A DNA stretch of 64,000 nucleotides, taken from Paragordius varius. Lineage: Eukaryota; Nematomorpha. The notes below the pieces were generated by a model. The model had not been told where the DNA came from, did no database searches, and saw nothing but the letters and a program-made list of their open reading frames with translations. Where the stretch lies: contig OZ176051.1 in assembly GCA_964247055.1 (NCBI GenBank), positions 11,036,001 through 11,100,000 on the forward strand, written 5' to 3'. The position numbers and the translations under genes are program-made. Of the stretch, positions 1-13,042 are shown piece after piece (the first letter of the stretch is position 1; the number at the start of each line of letters is the position of its first letter).

Positions 1-1550
1 TATTTCTCTCCAGGATACCTTTAAGCTCTAAAAAAATTAAAGTTTGATAATAATGTTTTTTGGATCAGTTTCCGTTCCGCGGGAAATGGTAATGAACTAA
101 TAAGAGGCATAAGCGGGCTGAAAGAAAATAACTCTAGGCAGAATTGTTATCCCGGTATCCTAAAGCCCTTGATCACAGCCAGCAGGTAGACTTAAAAAGA
201 ACAATCAACCGTAGCTTATAAGAATCCCCACGTGGAGTCGATACGTCGAGGGTTGGAACTTTAAAAATAAAGATAGTGAAAATAATTATTATAAATTGAT
301 AGAAGATAATGATATCTAAACGACCAATAAAAGAAATAGAAGCCTTCCACCCCCTTCACCCACAATAAAACCTGTGTTAATGTGGTCACTACCATCAGTA
401 TAGACCATGCCTTGCATGCAACAAAGAATGTTACCGATACCATACTGTATACCATTTTGCTGCTTAAATAATAGGTATGTAAATAATTTCTTCAAATTTA
501 AGTTTTATAAACAAAACTCGTGTCGAAATGTGGCACGGAAGCAGATATATCGTTAATCAACTATGAAAATTGGTGGGATAAAGAACCTAAAATACCTATT
601 ATTTTGTAAACAAATCCATGTGATAATAATTATATCACATCATAGGGAAAATTACTGTACAAGTGTCCATAAATTATATAGCCAAGCTTATCACCTATTA
701 TGTAATATTCAACCTCCATCTTATTTTTGCGATGGATTGGATTGATCTATATGATAATCTACTTCCAAATATTTGTTCATGCTTTAATTAACATTGATAA
801 CATTTAAAATTTTTATCTGGTATAATAAATTCCCCGCCTCAAAATTTTTTCATATATGTTACATTATAATTTAATATTATTTTTTTGAATAAACTTATAC
901 TCCTTTAATTTTCAAAAGCAAATCGCATTGTAGTTTGAAACAGGTTGGAAGCCGTATATAAAAAAATATATATTTTTTATAAGATACTTACTTCTAAGCC
1001 ATTCCGTCACCCCCCAAAATTGTAATATATTATTGACAAAGCAAAAAATTTTTAACAAATCATATTAATATTCTGTAGTGCTCCTTGTTTAAGAAAGACT
1101 GCAATTAATTTATAAGATTAATCCTAGCTTTTATAAATCTTGTTTAAATTTTCGCATGCGATATTACATTCTGGAATTAAAATAATAAATAAAAACGAGT
1201 ATTTACAATAAATAACCTTATACTTACCTAAAAATAACCATTTAAAAGTTACTTCAGCTAAGTTATTTAACTCTTAGATTTTTGTAATCTCTTCACGAAA
1301 CCTGGTAATATTAGCAAACTTAGCAAATACTTATTGGCTAGAAAATATCGTCAGTTTTAACCAAATCAAGAAGTCCAAGTGTATTTTAGAAGTCTGCTAA
1401 TGATATTTGGTGATAAAATATTTATACACTTTACACAAAAAACAATCCCGAATTTATTTGATAGATAAATGTTTCATAATTTTCATGGTTCTTTTGGTTT
1501 GGGGCTTGCATGTACTATATAAGTTCTTCATATCAGAAAATGGCAAATAT
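1..1550. other. AT-rich stretch, no gene recognised
   Basis: No open frame here resembles a known protein. Bases 60-260 are less AT-rich than the surroundings and could be the remains of an old element, but no family can be named. The rest is A/T-rich sequence with short chance frames. Confidence 0.4.
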
Positions 1551-1554
1551 GCTA

Positions 1555-1700
1555 ACTATATTTTTTTGGTGAGAGTAAAGGCTTCCATCCAAAAAATATT
1601 ATATTAATAATAAACCTTATTTTAGATGTGGGCTCCGAAAGTCCCGAATTTTTGGTAAATTTTATCAAAAAGGATGTTAAAGTGGCGAGATTTTGCTATA
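1555..1700 (+). repeat. Fragment of foldback family A (one arm)
   Basis: It carries the arm motifs of family A: 'GGCTTCCATCCAAAAAATAT' followed about 45 bp later by 'GGGCTCCGAAAGTC'. The same pair in the same order is seen in the complete copy at 9095-10210. Only one arm is present, so this is a solo or truncated copy. Confidence 0.5.
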
Positions 1701-1799
1701 ACGATTTAAAATATAATCCAGATTATATATATATATATATTATACAAACAATAATTATAATTCCATTCCATGTTGGATTTTCCTTTATATTGAGTTTAT

Positions 1800-4100
1800 T
1801 TTACAGCTCACATGTTTCAACAATTTCTAAATCCATTTCTAAGCTTCGCCAATATACAAATTGATTCGCTTGTTGTTTCATCGATTGCAATCCGTTAAGC
1901 CCATGTAAGAATTTTATTATGCCTAGCTGTAAGGTTGTCTGTCTTAGTAATCTATCATTCATAAATAGAGGAATATTATATATTTTAATTTCATTTTTAA
2001 CTCTATTCTCAATATTTGGATCACTCCAATCATTTGTCTTTATTGTTGATATAAGTTTGTTTGCCAGTGGATTTAACATTATCTCACTTTCCACTAAATC
2101 TTTATTTAGGTTAATTTTTTTCTAGTAAAAATTTTACCGTGTGTGATACCTCATCAACTTCGCTTCGCTCATTAATGGTATCATCATTATTTGATAATCT
2201 GGATAGAGCGTCAACTAAAACATTTTGCCATTTCTTTTATTCGATTTCATAATCGTATCCCGATGTTTTATCTGTAAAATTAGTTAACTATTGTTAATAT
2301 TTTCTAAATTTCGACTTCGACCAGATTGTCCTATTAAGGGTATGTGGTCGGTATAAATTTTAAATTTTCTACCATATATAAACGGTTCAAATTCTTCTAT
2401 ATAACGTTATTGCTTATTTCTCTATATTTAACAATTGTTTTCGGTGTCGGTACATTTACGTGAAGCGTATGATATGGGACGCTTTCCATCAGCGGTAACA
2501 TGTAGCAAAATCCGAATGTTTTGTTAGATGCATCTGTTCCTATTTAGGCCCTGGGTTAGTATTGTAATTTATCATTAGTTTTTTTTGTAACTCCCCTTTT
2601 TCCACTCCAGTCCAGGTCGGTGGTTGAACCGGTGTCTCGGTGAAGGTCGCATATGGTTATAGAGATTTTGAATAAATTTTTCGTAAAAATATAGCATTCC
2701 TAAAAATCGAAATTCTGTCGTGTTTATTGGTCTCGGGCATTCGATACCTTGAATTTTGTCATTGGTGGGATGAATCCATTAAAATTTTTTACCCCATATA
2801 ATTGACTTATGAAACAGCAAGTTGCGATTGTCTTTGCTCAGTTTCAACCCCGCCATTTGTTGTATTACCTCGGTCAATGTTACATCATAGTTTTTCATGA
2901 AATTAATATTTAATCCACCAAATTATCCACGAATATATGAGGTGCCGTAGCCAAACCAAATAAAAGTCGCCGGTAACAAAAGAAGCATTGGTGGATATTT
3001 CATAGCTCCATTATTCCATTAAGCTCATTTTCAACACGTTCTTATACGGGTAGCGGAACTTTCCTCTAGGGGTATATTCTGGGGTTTACTTTGTTTTTTA
3101 GTCAATTAATACCTCAATATTCTTCATACAACCTATCTCCACCGAGAACAACCTATTATACTGATTAAATAGAGATTTGTTCTTTTGATTGATTCTAACA
3201 TTGGTAAAAGTTTAAATGAACGTATTCAAGGGAGACCAAAAATTAGTGGTCGGTCTCCCTTAACACCACATTTCAGCTTCTTTATTGTTTTGTCCATTGT
3301 CACAATCAACTGAGTTTCCTATTATTGGAATTGTATCATTGTGATACGTCAATATATCACCTCTAACTTTGGTCATCCTGTAGAGTTCCAGCATCGTTGA
3401 TCACCATGACATAAGCCCAGAATCGAATGTAATTGTTGTATAGACCCATCCCAATTGAGTTTGTTACGAAGAACAACTTGCTAGCTACGACAGTACTTGG
3501 CATAATGATCCCACTTACCACACTTGTAACATGTTGCCTATTTGCATTACATTTATCAATCCAATGTCGCACATATTGTTCACAATTTTTGCATAAGTCT
3601 TGCTTGTTGGACCTACCCACTCTTGATTCAATCAAGTGTAGGGATCGTGTCTCACCATCAATAATGTCACTGGTTCACCCTGATTTTGACCCGTGGGAAA
3701 TCGGATGAGCTCTCTTTCAGGGATTGGCATATTAATCCCTACTGCGAAAACGTCTCTTAATAGGTATGCCACGTTGCCTTAATAATCAAAATTGGCGATC
3801 ACTTTTAGCCTTAAGCCTAGTTACTGATTGATATGCCGTCCAGCCATTTAATTATATAAGATTCCTTTTTGCCCATATATGTTTATCAGAGGCAAAGATT
3901 TGATATTCAAATTTGGAATTTGTGACCATCTCATCTATTCTATTTTGATTGCTAAGGCTTGATTTCCAACGAGATTGTTTTGAGTCCTGCATAAGCAAGC
4001 AATCGGTTTTATAAATTTCATTATTTATACCAACATGAATTTTGATTTTCAAGGGAGCAATGACAGATAACTTGGGCCTCTTGCCAGCTTCCAGATAGCT
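1800..4100 (-). mobile_element. Gypsy-type LTR retroelement fossil, minus strand
   Basis: Reading leftwards there are gag-like sequence with a Cys/His-rich knuckle region (about 3360-4050), reverse transcriptase remnants (about 2500-3250), the end of RNase H with a DALSRL motif (about 2180-2215), and the zinc-binding head of integrase near 1801-2094 (VYW followed by a late Cys). The order is that of Metaviridae. It is broken in many places and no LTRs were found. It forms an inverted pair with the copy at 4450-7095; the two gag ends face each other. It is old relative to the LTR element at 46119-50700. Confidence 0.75.
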
Positions 4101-5531
4101 GGGAGTGTTTTTTCCTTATCTGAATATGTTATATTTTATTTGGTAATAATTGTTGTATATCTCAGCTCCTTTCATTTGCGCGGTCGATAATCACCTATGT
4201 GGGAACGGTATAATTATTTAGATAAGAAAAGCCGTGATCCACCCCATTTAGGGAAATGTGAATGTTAATATACTGAAATTGGGATAGCATTGACAAGGGT
4301 ACATGAGAATGATATATGTTTCTAATAATAACTTGATAGCACCGCAAGAGATAGACTGGTATTACTGGAGATTCTCCAGGCGATAGCCTGATAAAGATGT
4401 TGTGAGATCATTATGGACCATATGAAGTGATCACCAACTATCTTAAAGTTAACAAGAGTCAAGTTATCTGTCAATGCTATGTCTTCGAAAATCGACATTT
4501 TAATGCGGATAAATGATGAAATATAAAAATCTTATTCCTTGGGGGTATGCAGGTCAAGACAATCTCGAAACGGGATAACCAAGTCTTCCCAATCAAAATA
4601 AAAAACATGACATAGTCACAATTTAAAAATTGATATATCCAATCTTTGCCCCTGATAAAAGTGTATGGTTGCCCTGATAAAAGTGTATGGTTAGCAGAAA
4701 GGATCTTTTCAAAACGACAAGACACGAAGACAAATCAATCTTTAGCTGCCTTGAGGCTAAAGTGATCGCTGAAGATTGTGATCCTGATGATAACGTGGCA
4801 TACCTATTAAGAGACGTATAGGGATTAATATGCCAACCCTTGAAAGAGAGCTTATTCGATTTCCCACGGGTCAAAATCAGGTTAAACCAGGGACATTACA
4901 GATGATGATAGTCACGATCCCTCAACTTGATTGAAGGATCCAATAAGAAAGAGTTATGCAAAGAAATTGTCAAAGATATGGAAAGCGTTTGTTACAAGTG
5001 TGGCAAGTAAAATTTTTCCAAGTACAGTCGTACCATAAAAAACTTGATTGGGATCGGTCCAACAATAGATGGACAACTCAGTGGCATGCCAACAAATCTG
5101 GTACTGATGTGACGGTGACCAACGACAGATGCTGGAGATTAACAGTACTACCAAAATTAGAAGTAGCAGAGAGATTTTTGAATGTGACAATGAATGATGA
5201 AACTGGCATGTGTTGTTAAGGGAGACCGACTACTAACTTTTGGTGTCGCTATCCTGCATATTTACTTTTATCCAATAATGTTAATTAACGAGGAAATCTA
5301 TATTGGATGAGTATAATATATTGTTCTCGGAAGGGTTATGTTGTTTGAAGAATGTGGAGGTATCGCTTGCAATAAAAAACGAAGTAGTACTAAATCTCCA
5401 CCAGGCCATATGCAACTTTAATCGAAGCACCGTAACTAAATCATGGACCTGGACTGAGTAGATGAAAAGGAGGCAGTCAGGAAAACAACTAATGAAAATC
5501 ACAATATGTTAATACCCTATAACCCAGATTG

Positions 5532-5539
5532 ATCTATAG
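5532..5539 (+). repeat. 8-bp target site duplication, left (ATCTATAG)
   Basis: Identical to 6714-6721. The pair directly flanks the hAT element, and 8 bp is the hAT target duplication length. Confidence 0.85.
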
Positions 5540-6713
5540 CATGGCCTCTTAAACTGCTATTCCCGACCCCATTTATGATTGCGAGTTCATAACGACCCCA
5601 AATATAAAAGAAAAATAAATTAATATTTTTTGATGATATACTTATTAGGTAACAATATACAGATGCATATGAAAATATACAGATTTAGAATTCTGAAATA
5701 TATAAAAATCCAATATTGAAATTTGCACAAAATGTTAAAAAATGACCGTCTTAATTCTCTTGAATATATCCAAGTAGTTGCGGGGTAAATATTTAATTAA
5801 AGTTTACGTTAAAAATTTAATGAGATGGATGTGCCTGTTTTTTATTGCATAACAAATCAAATCTTGGTGTAATGTTTGAAACTGCTGGACGTAATACCTC
5901 TTCACCATTTTTTTATCGCTGAACGATATTGGGATTTAATTTGTGTTAAAGCTGAGAAAGTAACTTCACATAAATATGTGGTGTTGAATGGCAGAAGTAC
6001 ATTTAACGCCATATCGGCTAAGTTCTAGTTCCGATCCAGAACTCAGTCCAGGGTGTTTTTGGAATTGTAGTATTAAGTTTGAGTCACACGAAAGCTCAGC
6101 AAATTCCTCTTGAGCTTTCATACTATAAATACCTGTTTGTTATGTCTTACGAGAAAAATTATGTAGTTGATGATAATTGTTATAAAACTTGCGCTATTTA
6201 TTAAAATCTCACAATAATAAACATAAAATCTTAAAAAATAGTTAAATGCCTTGTCAACTTGTATTTTATTAACACTAATATTTTCACCGATATAAAATTT
6301 ATTTAAATGTCTGGTGATAGATCCAACAATATACGATACGAGTATAAATGGATTTTTTTCGGAATAACATGCACTTCGTTAATACACTTAAAAATTTTGT
6401 TAATATTTATCAGGATTATTTTGGTTTTAAGAGATTGACAAAAATAAATATTTTATATAAATTTCTATAAAATCTTCTGATTCATAGTAAATTTAAACAA
6501 GATATTATAATAATCGGAAAATGCTGGTATAAACAGTCTTTCCGAACCGGAAGATTTTATGATATATTTATTTACGATGATTGTTATTTTTTTCATAACA
6601 ATATTACAAGTTAAAAAACATTTTTTGTTAAATTGTATTTTTATCACTCGCGATCCCATAATTTTGCTACGCGCCCCCAAGTGGGATCGCGACCCATAGT
6701 TTAAGAAGCCCTG
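5540..6713 (-). mobile_element. hAT DNA transposon (hAT-1), 1174 bp, dead
   Basis: The terminal inverted repeats are CATGGCCTCTTAAACT on the left and CAGGGCTTCTTAAACT read inward from the right, followed on both sides by sequence related to the 'gggtcgcgatccc' subterminal motif of many hAT elements. A perfect 8-bp duplication ATCTATAG flanks it. A minus-strand transposase remnant lies at 5825-6015. At 1.17 kb it is far shorter than an autonomous hAT, so most of the transposase has been lost. It sits inside the Gypsy fossil. Confidence 0.85.
5825..6015 (-). pseudogene. hAT transposase C-terminal dimerisation domain, remnant
   Basis: On the minus strand one frame reads NLADMALNVLLPFNTTYLCE and continues with the F-S-A-L-T-Q-I-K-S-Q-Y-R pattern of the C-terminal hATC domain of ZBED5/FAM200-like transposases. 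The closing block (RPAVSN, then LLCNKKQAHPSH) follows in another frame after a frameshift near the K-K-W residues. Only this tail of a roughly 600-residue protein survives. The family call is strong; function is ruled out by the missing N-terminal part. Confidence 0.75.
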
Positions 6714-6721
6714 ATCTATAG
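6714..6721 (+). repeat. 8-bp target site duplication, right (ATCTATAG)
   Basis: Exact match to 5532-5539. Confidence 0.85.
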
Positions 6722-7099
6722 TAATAGAAACAGAGTTATCAAACAAAGGATTTGAAGAGATTTACTAAATATTACACATGAGGGAAAGCGCCCCATACAT
6801 ACGCCTTATAAATGTACCGACACAGAAACCAATTGTTGAACAAAGAGAAACAAAATTTATATGCCATATAAAAATAAACTTGAAATCATCGACCACAAAC
6901 CACTAATGGGATCATTTGGTCGAACTTGAGATTTACTGAATAACAATATTAAACTAGATGGATCTATAAAACATCGGGATACGATTTGAAATCAAATATA
7001 TAATAGGACAAACAATTTAGTTGACGCTCTATCCAGATTACAATAATACACGGTAAAATTTTCTATGAATAAATTTAACCTAAAAAGTGGACACGCTAT

Positions 7100-7980
7100 A
7101 TTAAATTGCCAATTATTCTTGCATTAACATATAAATATACAACACAAAAGCGGTTAGATATAAATTTAACTCAATCTATATAAATCATGTCAAGGCTCTT
7201 ATTATAAACTACCATATAAACAGTTTTACTATCAAAAAAAACAAATCAGAATTCTCCCTTTTACAATTAACATAAATATGAATAAAAAGGTTTATTAATT
7301 GAAAAATTATTTAATAAAATAAAATTGTTGATTCTTCATAGATTATAAAATTAAAAACTAGGCAAAAACAAATATTTATTGAATAAATTAAATAAATTAG
7401 TGCACGCATATTACCAGTTTAAAATTATTGAAAAATTACAAGCTTTTTCTCCAAACCGTTAAAATTTTTACACAGTTTAATTCAAAATTTATATTAATTT
7501 GGTGCACGATATAGTATGATAAAAAGGAAGCAACAAGTTTGCCTGAAAATAACGGCTAATTAAATTACGATTTGTTGTGACTTTCTAATATATAATTAGG
7601 CTATTTTTTACTTGTTTTAAAACTAAATTTTTTACATAGAGTTTTATTATGAGTTCCCAATTTAAAAAAGGAAATGAACATTTTTTACTAACAAGCGCTA
7701 ATGTTAGAATAATAGTCGTTTCTCATATGTGCAAAGGGAAGGTTTATTATAAATTTGCCCATCGTTACCATATAACATTTAATTTTAAAGAAATCTTAAC
7801 CATCATCGATTTTATTAAGCATTTCCTTCATTACATGAACCCATATTTGTCAGATGAAAGATTCTTATCATCACCATAAGGTATTTCTTACGAAACATAT
7901 CATAAATAAAAATCTACAGTCCAGAATTATCAGGTGTATCATATTTACCGGTTTTCTGCTAAAAACATTTGTTTTGAAAG
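7100..7980. other. AT-rich stretch, no gene recognised
   Basis: A 76-codon open frame (7649-7879, plus) has no recognisable domain, signal peptide or neighbouring exon. It is judged a chance frame. Confidence 0.4.
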
Positions 7981-7984
7981 GATG

Positions 7985-8760
7985 TCAATTATTATTTTAT
8001 TGAAAATAATATACAAAAACTCCTGCACATTTCGATCATCTCATAGGTAATGCATCCTGCTAGAACTACTTGACTTTTGCGGCGAGCCATTTGTTAAGCC
8101 ATTTTATAACTTCTTTTCCTCTGTGAGGGTATACCCTATTGAAACGAAATTATATTTAGATGGCGCCAGGTCAGGATTCAACGGATGCAGAATATATTCT
8201 CATTAAAGTGATTTAAAATGTCTAAATTTGGTTTTGCTGTGCGAGACGAAGCATTGTCATGTAGCGAAATCCTTTAGCTATTTCTTCTGGGTCATTCCAA
8301 TTTTTTTATTATGCATGGTTAGAATTCGGTATTTTTGTTAGCGATAGTGTTAATTATTATAAATCCACGGGAACTCAAGATAAACCGATTTGGCGTCACG
8401 AGAGCATTTGGCGAAGCGATATAGTAATTTGTAAATGGAACAGCTGGCAAGTTGAAAGTCCTTTCGGCTTTGGATTTACAAAATAAGGCTATAACATCAT
8501 GACCCTTCCAATTCAATGGAAAAATAATTTTGGACGACGTTGAAGTAAGATATGTCAGTTGCGATTTTTAGATTGGAAATCATGTGTGGGACTCATCTAC
8601 CGAGTTTATTGGTCTTTCCTATTGCTCGCAGTAGCAATGGTTGTTTAGTTTGAGTTGTGTCATCAATCGATAACTTGCACTTTATTTTATCTGGTGTTTA
8701 AATTTTACAGTGTGTTATATGCTTTAATCGATGGAGTATGTTCATCATACGATTCTTACA
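7985..8760 (-). mobile_element. Mariner-type transposon, dead
   Basis: Minus-strand fragments match mariner transposase in the right order. AIGKTNKLGR, a stop where W is expected, then VPHMISNL corresponds to the KLGRWVPHEL block (about 8570-8625). NWKGHDVIALF corresponds to the second catalytic region (8319-8516 frame). HPLNPDLAPSKYN corresponds to the HPxxSPDLAPSDY block with the last catalytic aspartate (about 8150-8200). The pieces lie in different frames with stops, so the gene is dead. The terminal repeats were not located. Confidence 0.65.
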
Positions 8761-9094
8761 AAACGATTCATACGCTCTTTTCTAATAGCTGCAAATGTTT
8801 TTAGGGAAATTGGACTACTAAATGATAAAAATAAGATTTTTTGATAAACTTGGGGTATTTGTCAAATTATGATATGAGTACTAAAAATATACAAATAAAT
8901 AAATATTGCAAATATATTTATTAATTAAATTGCCATTATGAATACTTTATTACCCCTAAATTATTTTTTAGGTCACGCATTAAAATGTTTTACTATAGTA
9001 GTTTGTAAATTTGAAATTTTTTTTAAGGTTACATTCCAAAATAGGATGCTTTTGTATACACACAGTGTTTACAAAAAAATAACTTGATGAAATA

Positions 9095-10208
9095 TATGAT
9101 AGAAAAAATCAGGATTATCATGGTGCTTTAATGACCCTTACGAGTGATTGAATAATATTACCCTTTTGTGGTAAATGTCCCATATCAAAAAATGTATACA
9201 TAAATTTAAAAGCTAGAGAGGCTTCCTTCCAAAAATATCACTAAAATATATCATATACTAGATATAAAAGGCAAAACAATATCAAAAAAAATTATTTTAA
9301 AATGTGGGTTTCGAAAATCCCAAATTTTTTCTCTTCTAAAATAAGCTAGCCCTTTTAAAAACACAATGCTGGGATTTAGCATTATAAAAATTTAAAATAT
9401 GCTGAATTTTTACCAACTGAAAATATTTTTTGTAAAAATACATGATTTTTTTCAAGAATTTAATTTTTATCATTTTATTGAAGCGTCTTCATACTATTTT
9501 GAATCAGGATGACGGCTAAAAACGATTTAATACACTTCTGTATAATTCGATGATGCTGAATACTTTTATCGCTTTAGAATTTAAATTTAAAGGTTTGTTT
9601 GCTTAAAATTTTGGTATTTTTTATAATTATTTTAAATAAATTTCATAACATATAATGCGTAATTCTCTCAATTTTACAATCTTATTTAATATGTTTGCAA
9701 TCAAATATTTTAATATTTTGAGGTTATAGAAATGTTCAGCATTGAATAATTAAGAAAAATGTTTATAAAATATCTTAAAGAGTTTTATAACCGTTTCCAT
9801 CGTGACTCAAAATAGTATGAAGTACGCTTCAACAAAATTTTGTTAAAAATTAAATTTTTGAAAATTATGCATTTTTTAAATATTTTTAGTTGATGTCAAA
9901 CTTTAGGATATATTTAAAATTTTCGCATCCCGGCATTTTGTTTATTTTAAGAGGACTAACTCATTTTATAGCAAAAAAATAAGACTTTCGGAGCCCAAAT
10001 CTAAAAATTTAAATTTTTAAATATTTTTTTTGCTTTTTAGATCTAGTTTGTGATATATTTTAGTGATATTTTTGAAATGAAGCCTCTAGCTTTAACCAAA
10101 AAAAAATTTTATTTTGCCATTTTCAGGATAGACCAGTTATCCCCAAAGTGTAAATAACTTTCTTTCACTCGTAAGGGCCAAAAAAGGCCATGATAACCAT
10201 TATCCTAT

Positions 10209-10210
<2 letters not shown>
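9095..10210. mobile_element. Foldback family A, complete copy (~1.1 kb)
   Basis: The left 450 bp and the reverse complement of the right 450 bp match along most of their length. Shared landmarks are TGATAG at the very end, ATCATGG, CCCTTACGAGTGA, AAAGCTAGAGGCTTC, AAAATATCACTAAAATATATCA and the 'gggctccgaaagtc' type motif. No coding sequence is present, so it is non-autonomous. The right end runs directly into a (TA)n tract. Further copies or fragments lie at 1555-1700, 23125-23890, 26761-28420, 51640-51696 and 52580-53420. Confidence 0.75.

Positions 10211-10264
<54 letters not shown>
10211..10264. repeat. (TA)n microsatellite, ~54 bp
   Basis: An uninterrupted AT dinucleotide run that starts exactly where the foldback's right terminus ends. 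Confidence 0.9.
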
Positions 10265-10268
<4 letters not shown>

Positions 10269-10726
10269 TACACTCGATTTTGAATGCAGTGTAATGTAGA
10301 ATTTCTAATTCATTATATTTGTCTAAATAGAGGCACGCTAATCTATTGAAAACAGCTGATTTTAAAATCTGTAAAAATTAAGCTCTGAAATTAGAGTGGA
10401 AACATTATAATAATTTTATTTAAACACGATATATTTTTGGTTGCCATTTTTATAATGATTGATTCTGAAATTTGGCAGCAATTGTTTGATTAATATATGA
10501 AGTTCTCAAATATTTTTTGAAGAATGGACTTCAAAGGACATAGTATGCCAATTTTTGAATTTCAAGCATTGAATCATGAGTAAAACGATATAAAGTGAGG
10601 ATTTTTATATGCGTTAATATAATTATTTTGATTCATAAAAAACCAAACAGAATATTAATTGGCAATATTAATTTATATTGTAAAATGAATGAAATTTGTA
10701 AAATTCGCATATGTATCTTTTCAGAA

Positions 10727-11015
10727 TAGGGGTATCCAACACGCGGTAGCAGCGCGAGAGTGGCCCTCCCTAATATTTCTGCAGTCCGCATGAAATTTTA
10801 AACATAGATTTTACCAAATCTAAATAAAATATATTTTCTTAAACCAATTTTCTGAATTGATCTCGAATTATGGCAATGAACTAGCAAAAATATTTAAATA
10901 AATAGTAGTTTTAAAATGTTTAAAATCCAGTAAAATATTTGTCGTCTCCCATATAATTTACGTATAGGGCCCGTCGTTTTTTTGATCCGAAAACCATTTG
11001 TGTTGGACACTCCTG
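10727..11015. mobile_element. Short hAT-type MITE, 289 bp
   Basis: The ends are inverted repeats: TAGGGGTATCCAACAC on the left and CAGGAGTGTCCAACAC read inward from the right. This matches the CAGGGGTGTCCAA-type ends of non-autonomous hAT elements. The flanking 8-mers are only partly similar (5 of 8). No coding sequence is present. Confidence 0.6.
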
Positions 11016-13042
11016 CTTTCGAATATTAGATTGGTATGATTTTCATTTCATTTAGAATTGGAAAAAAACTTAAGATAAAATACCATAATCAAATATATAA
11101 ACCTTAAACATACTACTTTGACTCTTACCTTTTGAGGTTATATATAGCAGAGCGATTTGTAATTTGAATATTTTAAAAAGTTTTTTAGGTATTCAGCCGA
11201 ATTTAAAAATATGCTTTCTTAATCTTTTAGGTGTATTAAACAAAAAATTAAAACAATGTAAAATTGGGAAAAAAACCTTATCTCACTTTTTTGCCTCCAT
11301 TTTTTTATAAATATTAATTTGCTAAGGCAACAGGCAAATATATTAGGGATAAAAATAAACTTTTAGAAGCTTTCAGGCTAATTTTAAGAAAAAATTTGAT
11401 ATATTTTGATTATATCAGCTGTTCGTTTTAATCGTGTTTTGGGGCTGACCTAATTTCAGACTCTAGAAGTCACAAAATAATAATTTTTTAGAGACCAATG
11501 TTTACTAATTAAAGTTTAATTAAAGTAACTTTTAACGCAGTTTTTTAACGGTGAGCTTAGGGATATAATAGTAGTCAAAAGATAAACTAGGGACAAAAAA
11601 GTGAAAAAATTGAAGACTAGATGCATTATTATATCGAAACAGTGTTTAATTTTACAAAAATCTTCATCATCATATAAATTCTAGATCAAAGTATTGTCAA
11701 TACTAAAAACTTTGTGAAAATTAGACTAGATACTAAAGAAGTATCATAAATACAAATGGAAGTTAATAGCAACTTAAAACATTCGTTCTTTCATCAATGA
11801 TTTATTGTTATAAAATTCCAAGTGTTCGTTAACAACTGCCTCAGAAATACAATCAGAGAGAAAAGGAATGAAATATTTAAAGAATAAACTATGGAAACTA
11901 GCCAAACTTCCACCAATTTTGTCATATTATCATACGAATAAGCTCTTAGGGTACATTTTTAACAATTAATTCATATAGGCTAAAATATAATTTAAAAAAA
12001 ACTTTCTTTTTTTAAAGAAAATGTTTTGAAAAAGTTTTTCCGCAATACTTTAGCTCAGGGTACACTGAAAATCGGTGCACCAATTGTACGAAGGAGTATT
12101 CCCCGTGCTATTGTCATTGTCAACTATTGTTAACATGAATGGTTTATATTTAAAATTAATAGTTTAAACCAAAATTCCGATCTTAATATATTTATTTTCA
12201 AAATTAATTACAGTAAAGCAAATTATCCAGTGCTCATAATGGATGGATATGTTTAAATATTGGGTTTAACTGGGTTAACCTTTTTGTTGTCTTAAAAAGG
12301 GAGTGTAAAATTTGATGAGATATCTTTTTTAATTACATTTTATAAAGACATTTTTCGCTTTACCTTTTCCAGTAATTTTTTCATATGTTGATTTTTTCAT
12401 CGTGGAATAAAGTCGGTATATAATTGTTTTAAACAGTAACGGCTGTCGTTTAATGATATTTTAAATAATCTAATTGCTTGAGTTTTCTGCACAATCCCGA
12501 GCTCCCAAAAAGAGATTCAACTATATTTCTCAAGGTGTTAGTGTCATGCATTTTATTTTGAAAGTATTAGCAATCGGATAATATCTGAATCATAATAGCA
12601 TTTGTGCCACGCACCGTGAATAAAATATATTAAAATTATAATGAATTTAAATATATCTTTCCTTTCAAATTGTTTTAATTATTATCAAATATATACCAAA
12701 TGATTTAGCCATAATTTTATGTTTAATATTTATTATTTATGACACGGTAAAAGTTATAGAAAATATCAGTTTAAAATATCCAATTATATAAGCGCCGTTC
12801 ACATTTACATTAAATATATGCATGTAGTTATAATATATTCCAGAAACGAAAGGCATTAAGCAGGTTAAAGATTTATTCATTTGCACCATTTCAACACTTA
12901 CTAGGCGAAATTAATAAATTCGATTTGGTTTCTCGTTCCTTATGCACATGTCCTAATGTTTTGGAATCAAATACTCACGCAATGATATATTGGTAACGAA
13001 TAATCAGCTATATATATTGTCGTATTTGCATTTGAGTTTGTG
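11016..13042. other. AT-rich stretch, no gene; contains repeat D at 11340-11580
   Basis: Nothing coding is recognised. Bases 11340-11580 (with 'tatatcagctgttcgtttta' at about 11413) recur in diverged form at 13890-14125 and, reversed, at 54130-54360. They form a dispersed repeat of unknown class. Confidence 0.45.

Larger units (their letters stand above)
4450..7095 (+). mobile_element. Gypsy-type LTR retroelement fossil, plus strand, split by an hAT
   Basis: Bases 4790-5010 match the reverse complement of 3540-3790, so this is a second copy of the element at 1800-4100 in the opposite direction. Gag sequence lies at about 4450-5220 and the start of pol at 5220-5531. After the hAT insertion (5540-6713), RNase H sequence resumes at 6722-7080, ending in the same DALSRL motif as its partner. 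The reverse transcriptase is largely missing. A 22-bp direct repeat lies at about 4650-4692. The element is broken in many places and no LTRs are visible. Confidence 0.7.

Noticed and set aside
7649-7879. 76-codon plus-strand frame
   Set aside because: No domain, no signal peptide and no adjoining exon; likely chance.
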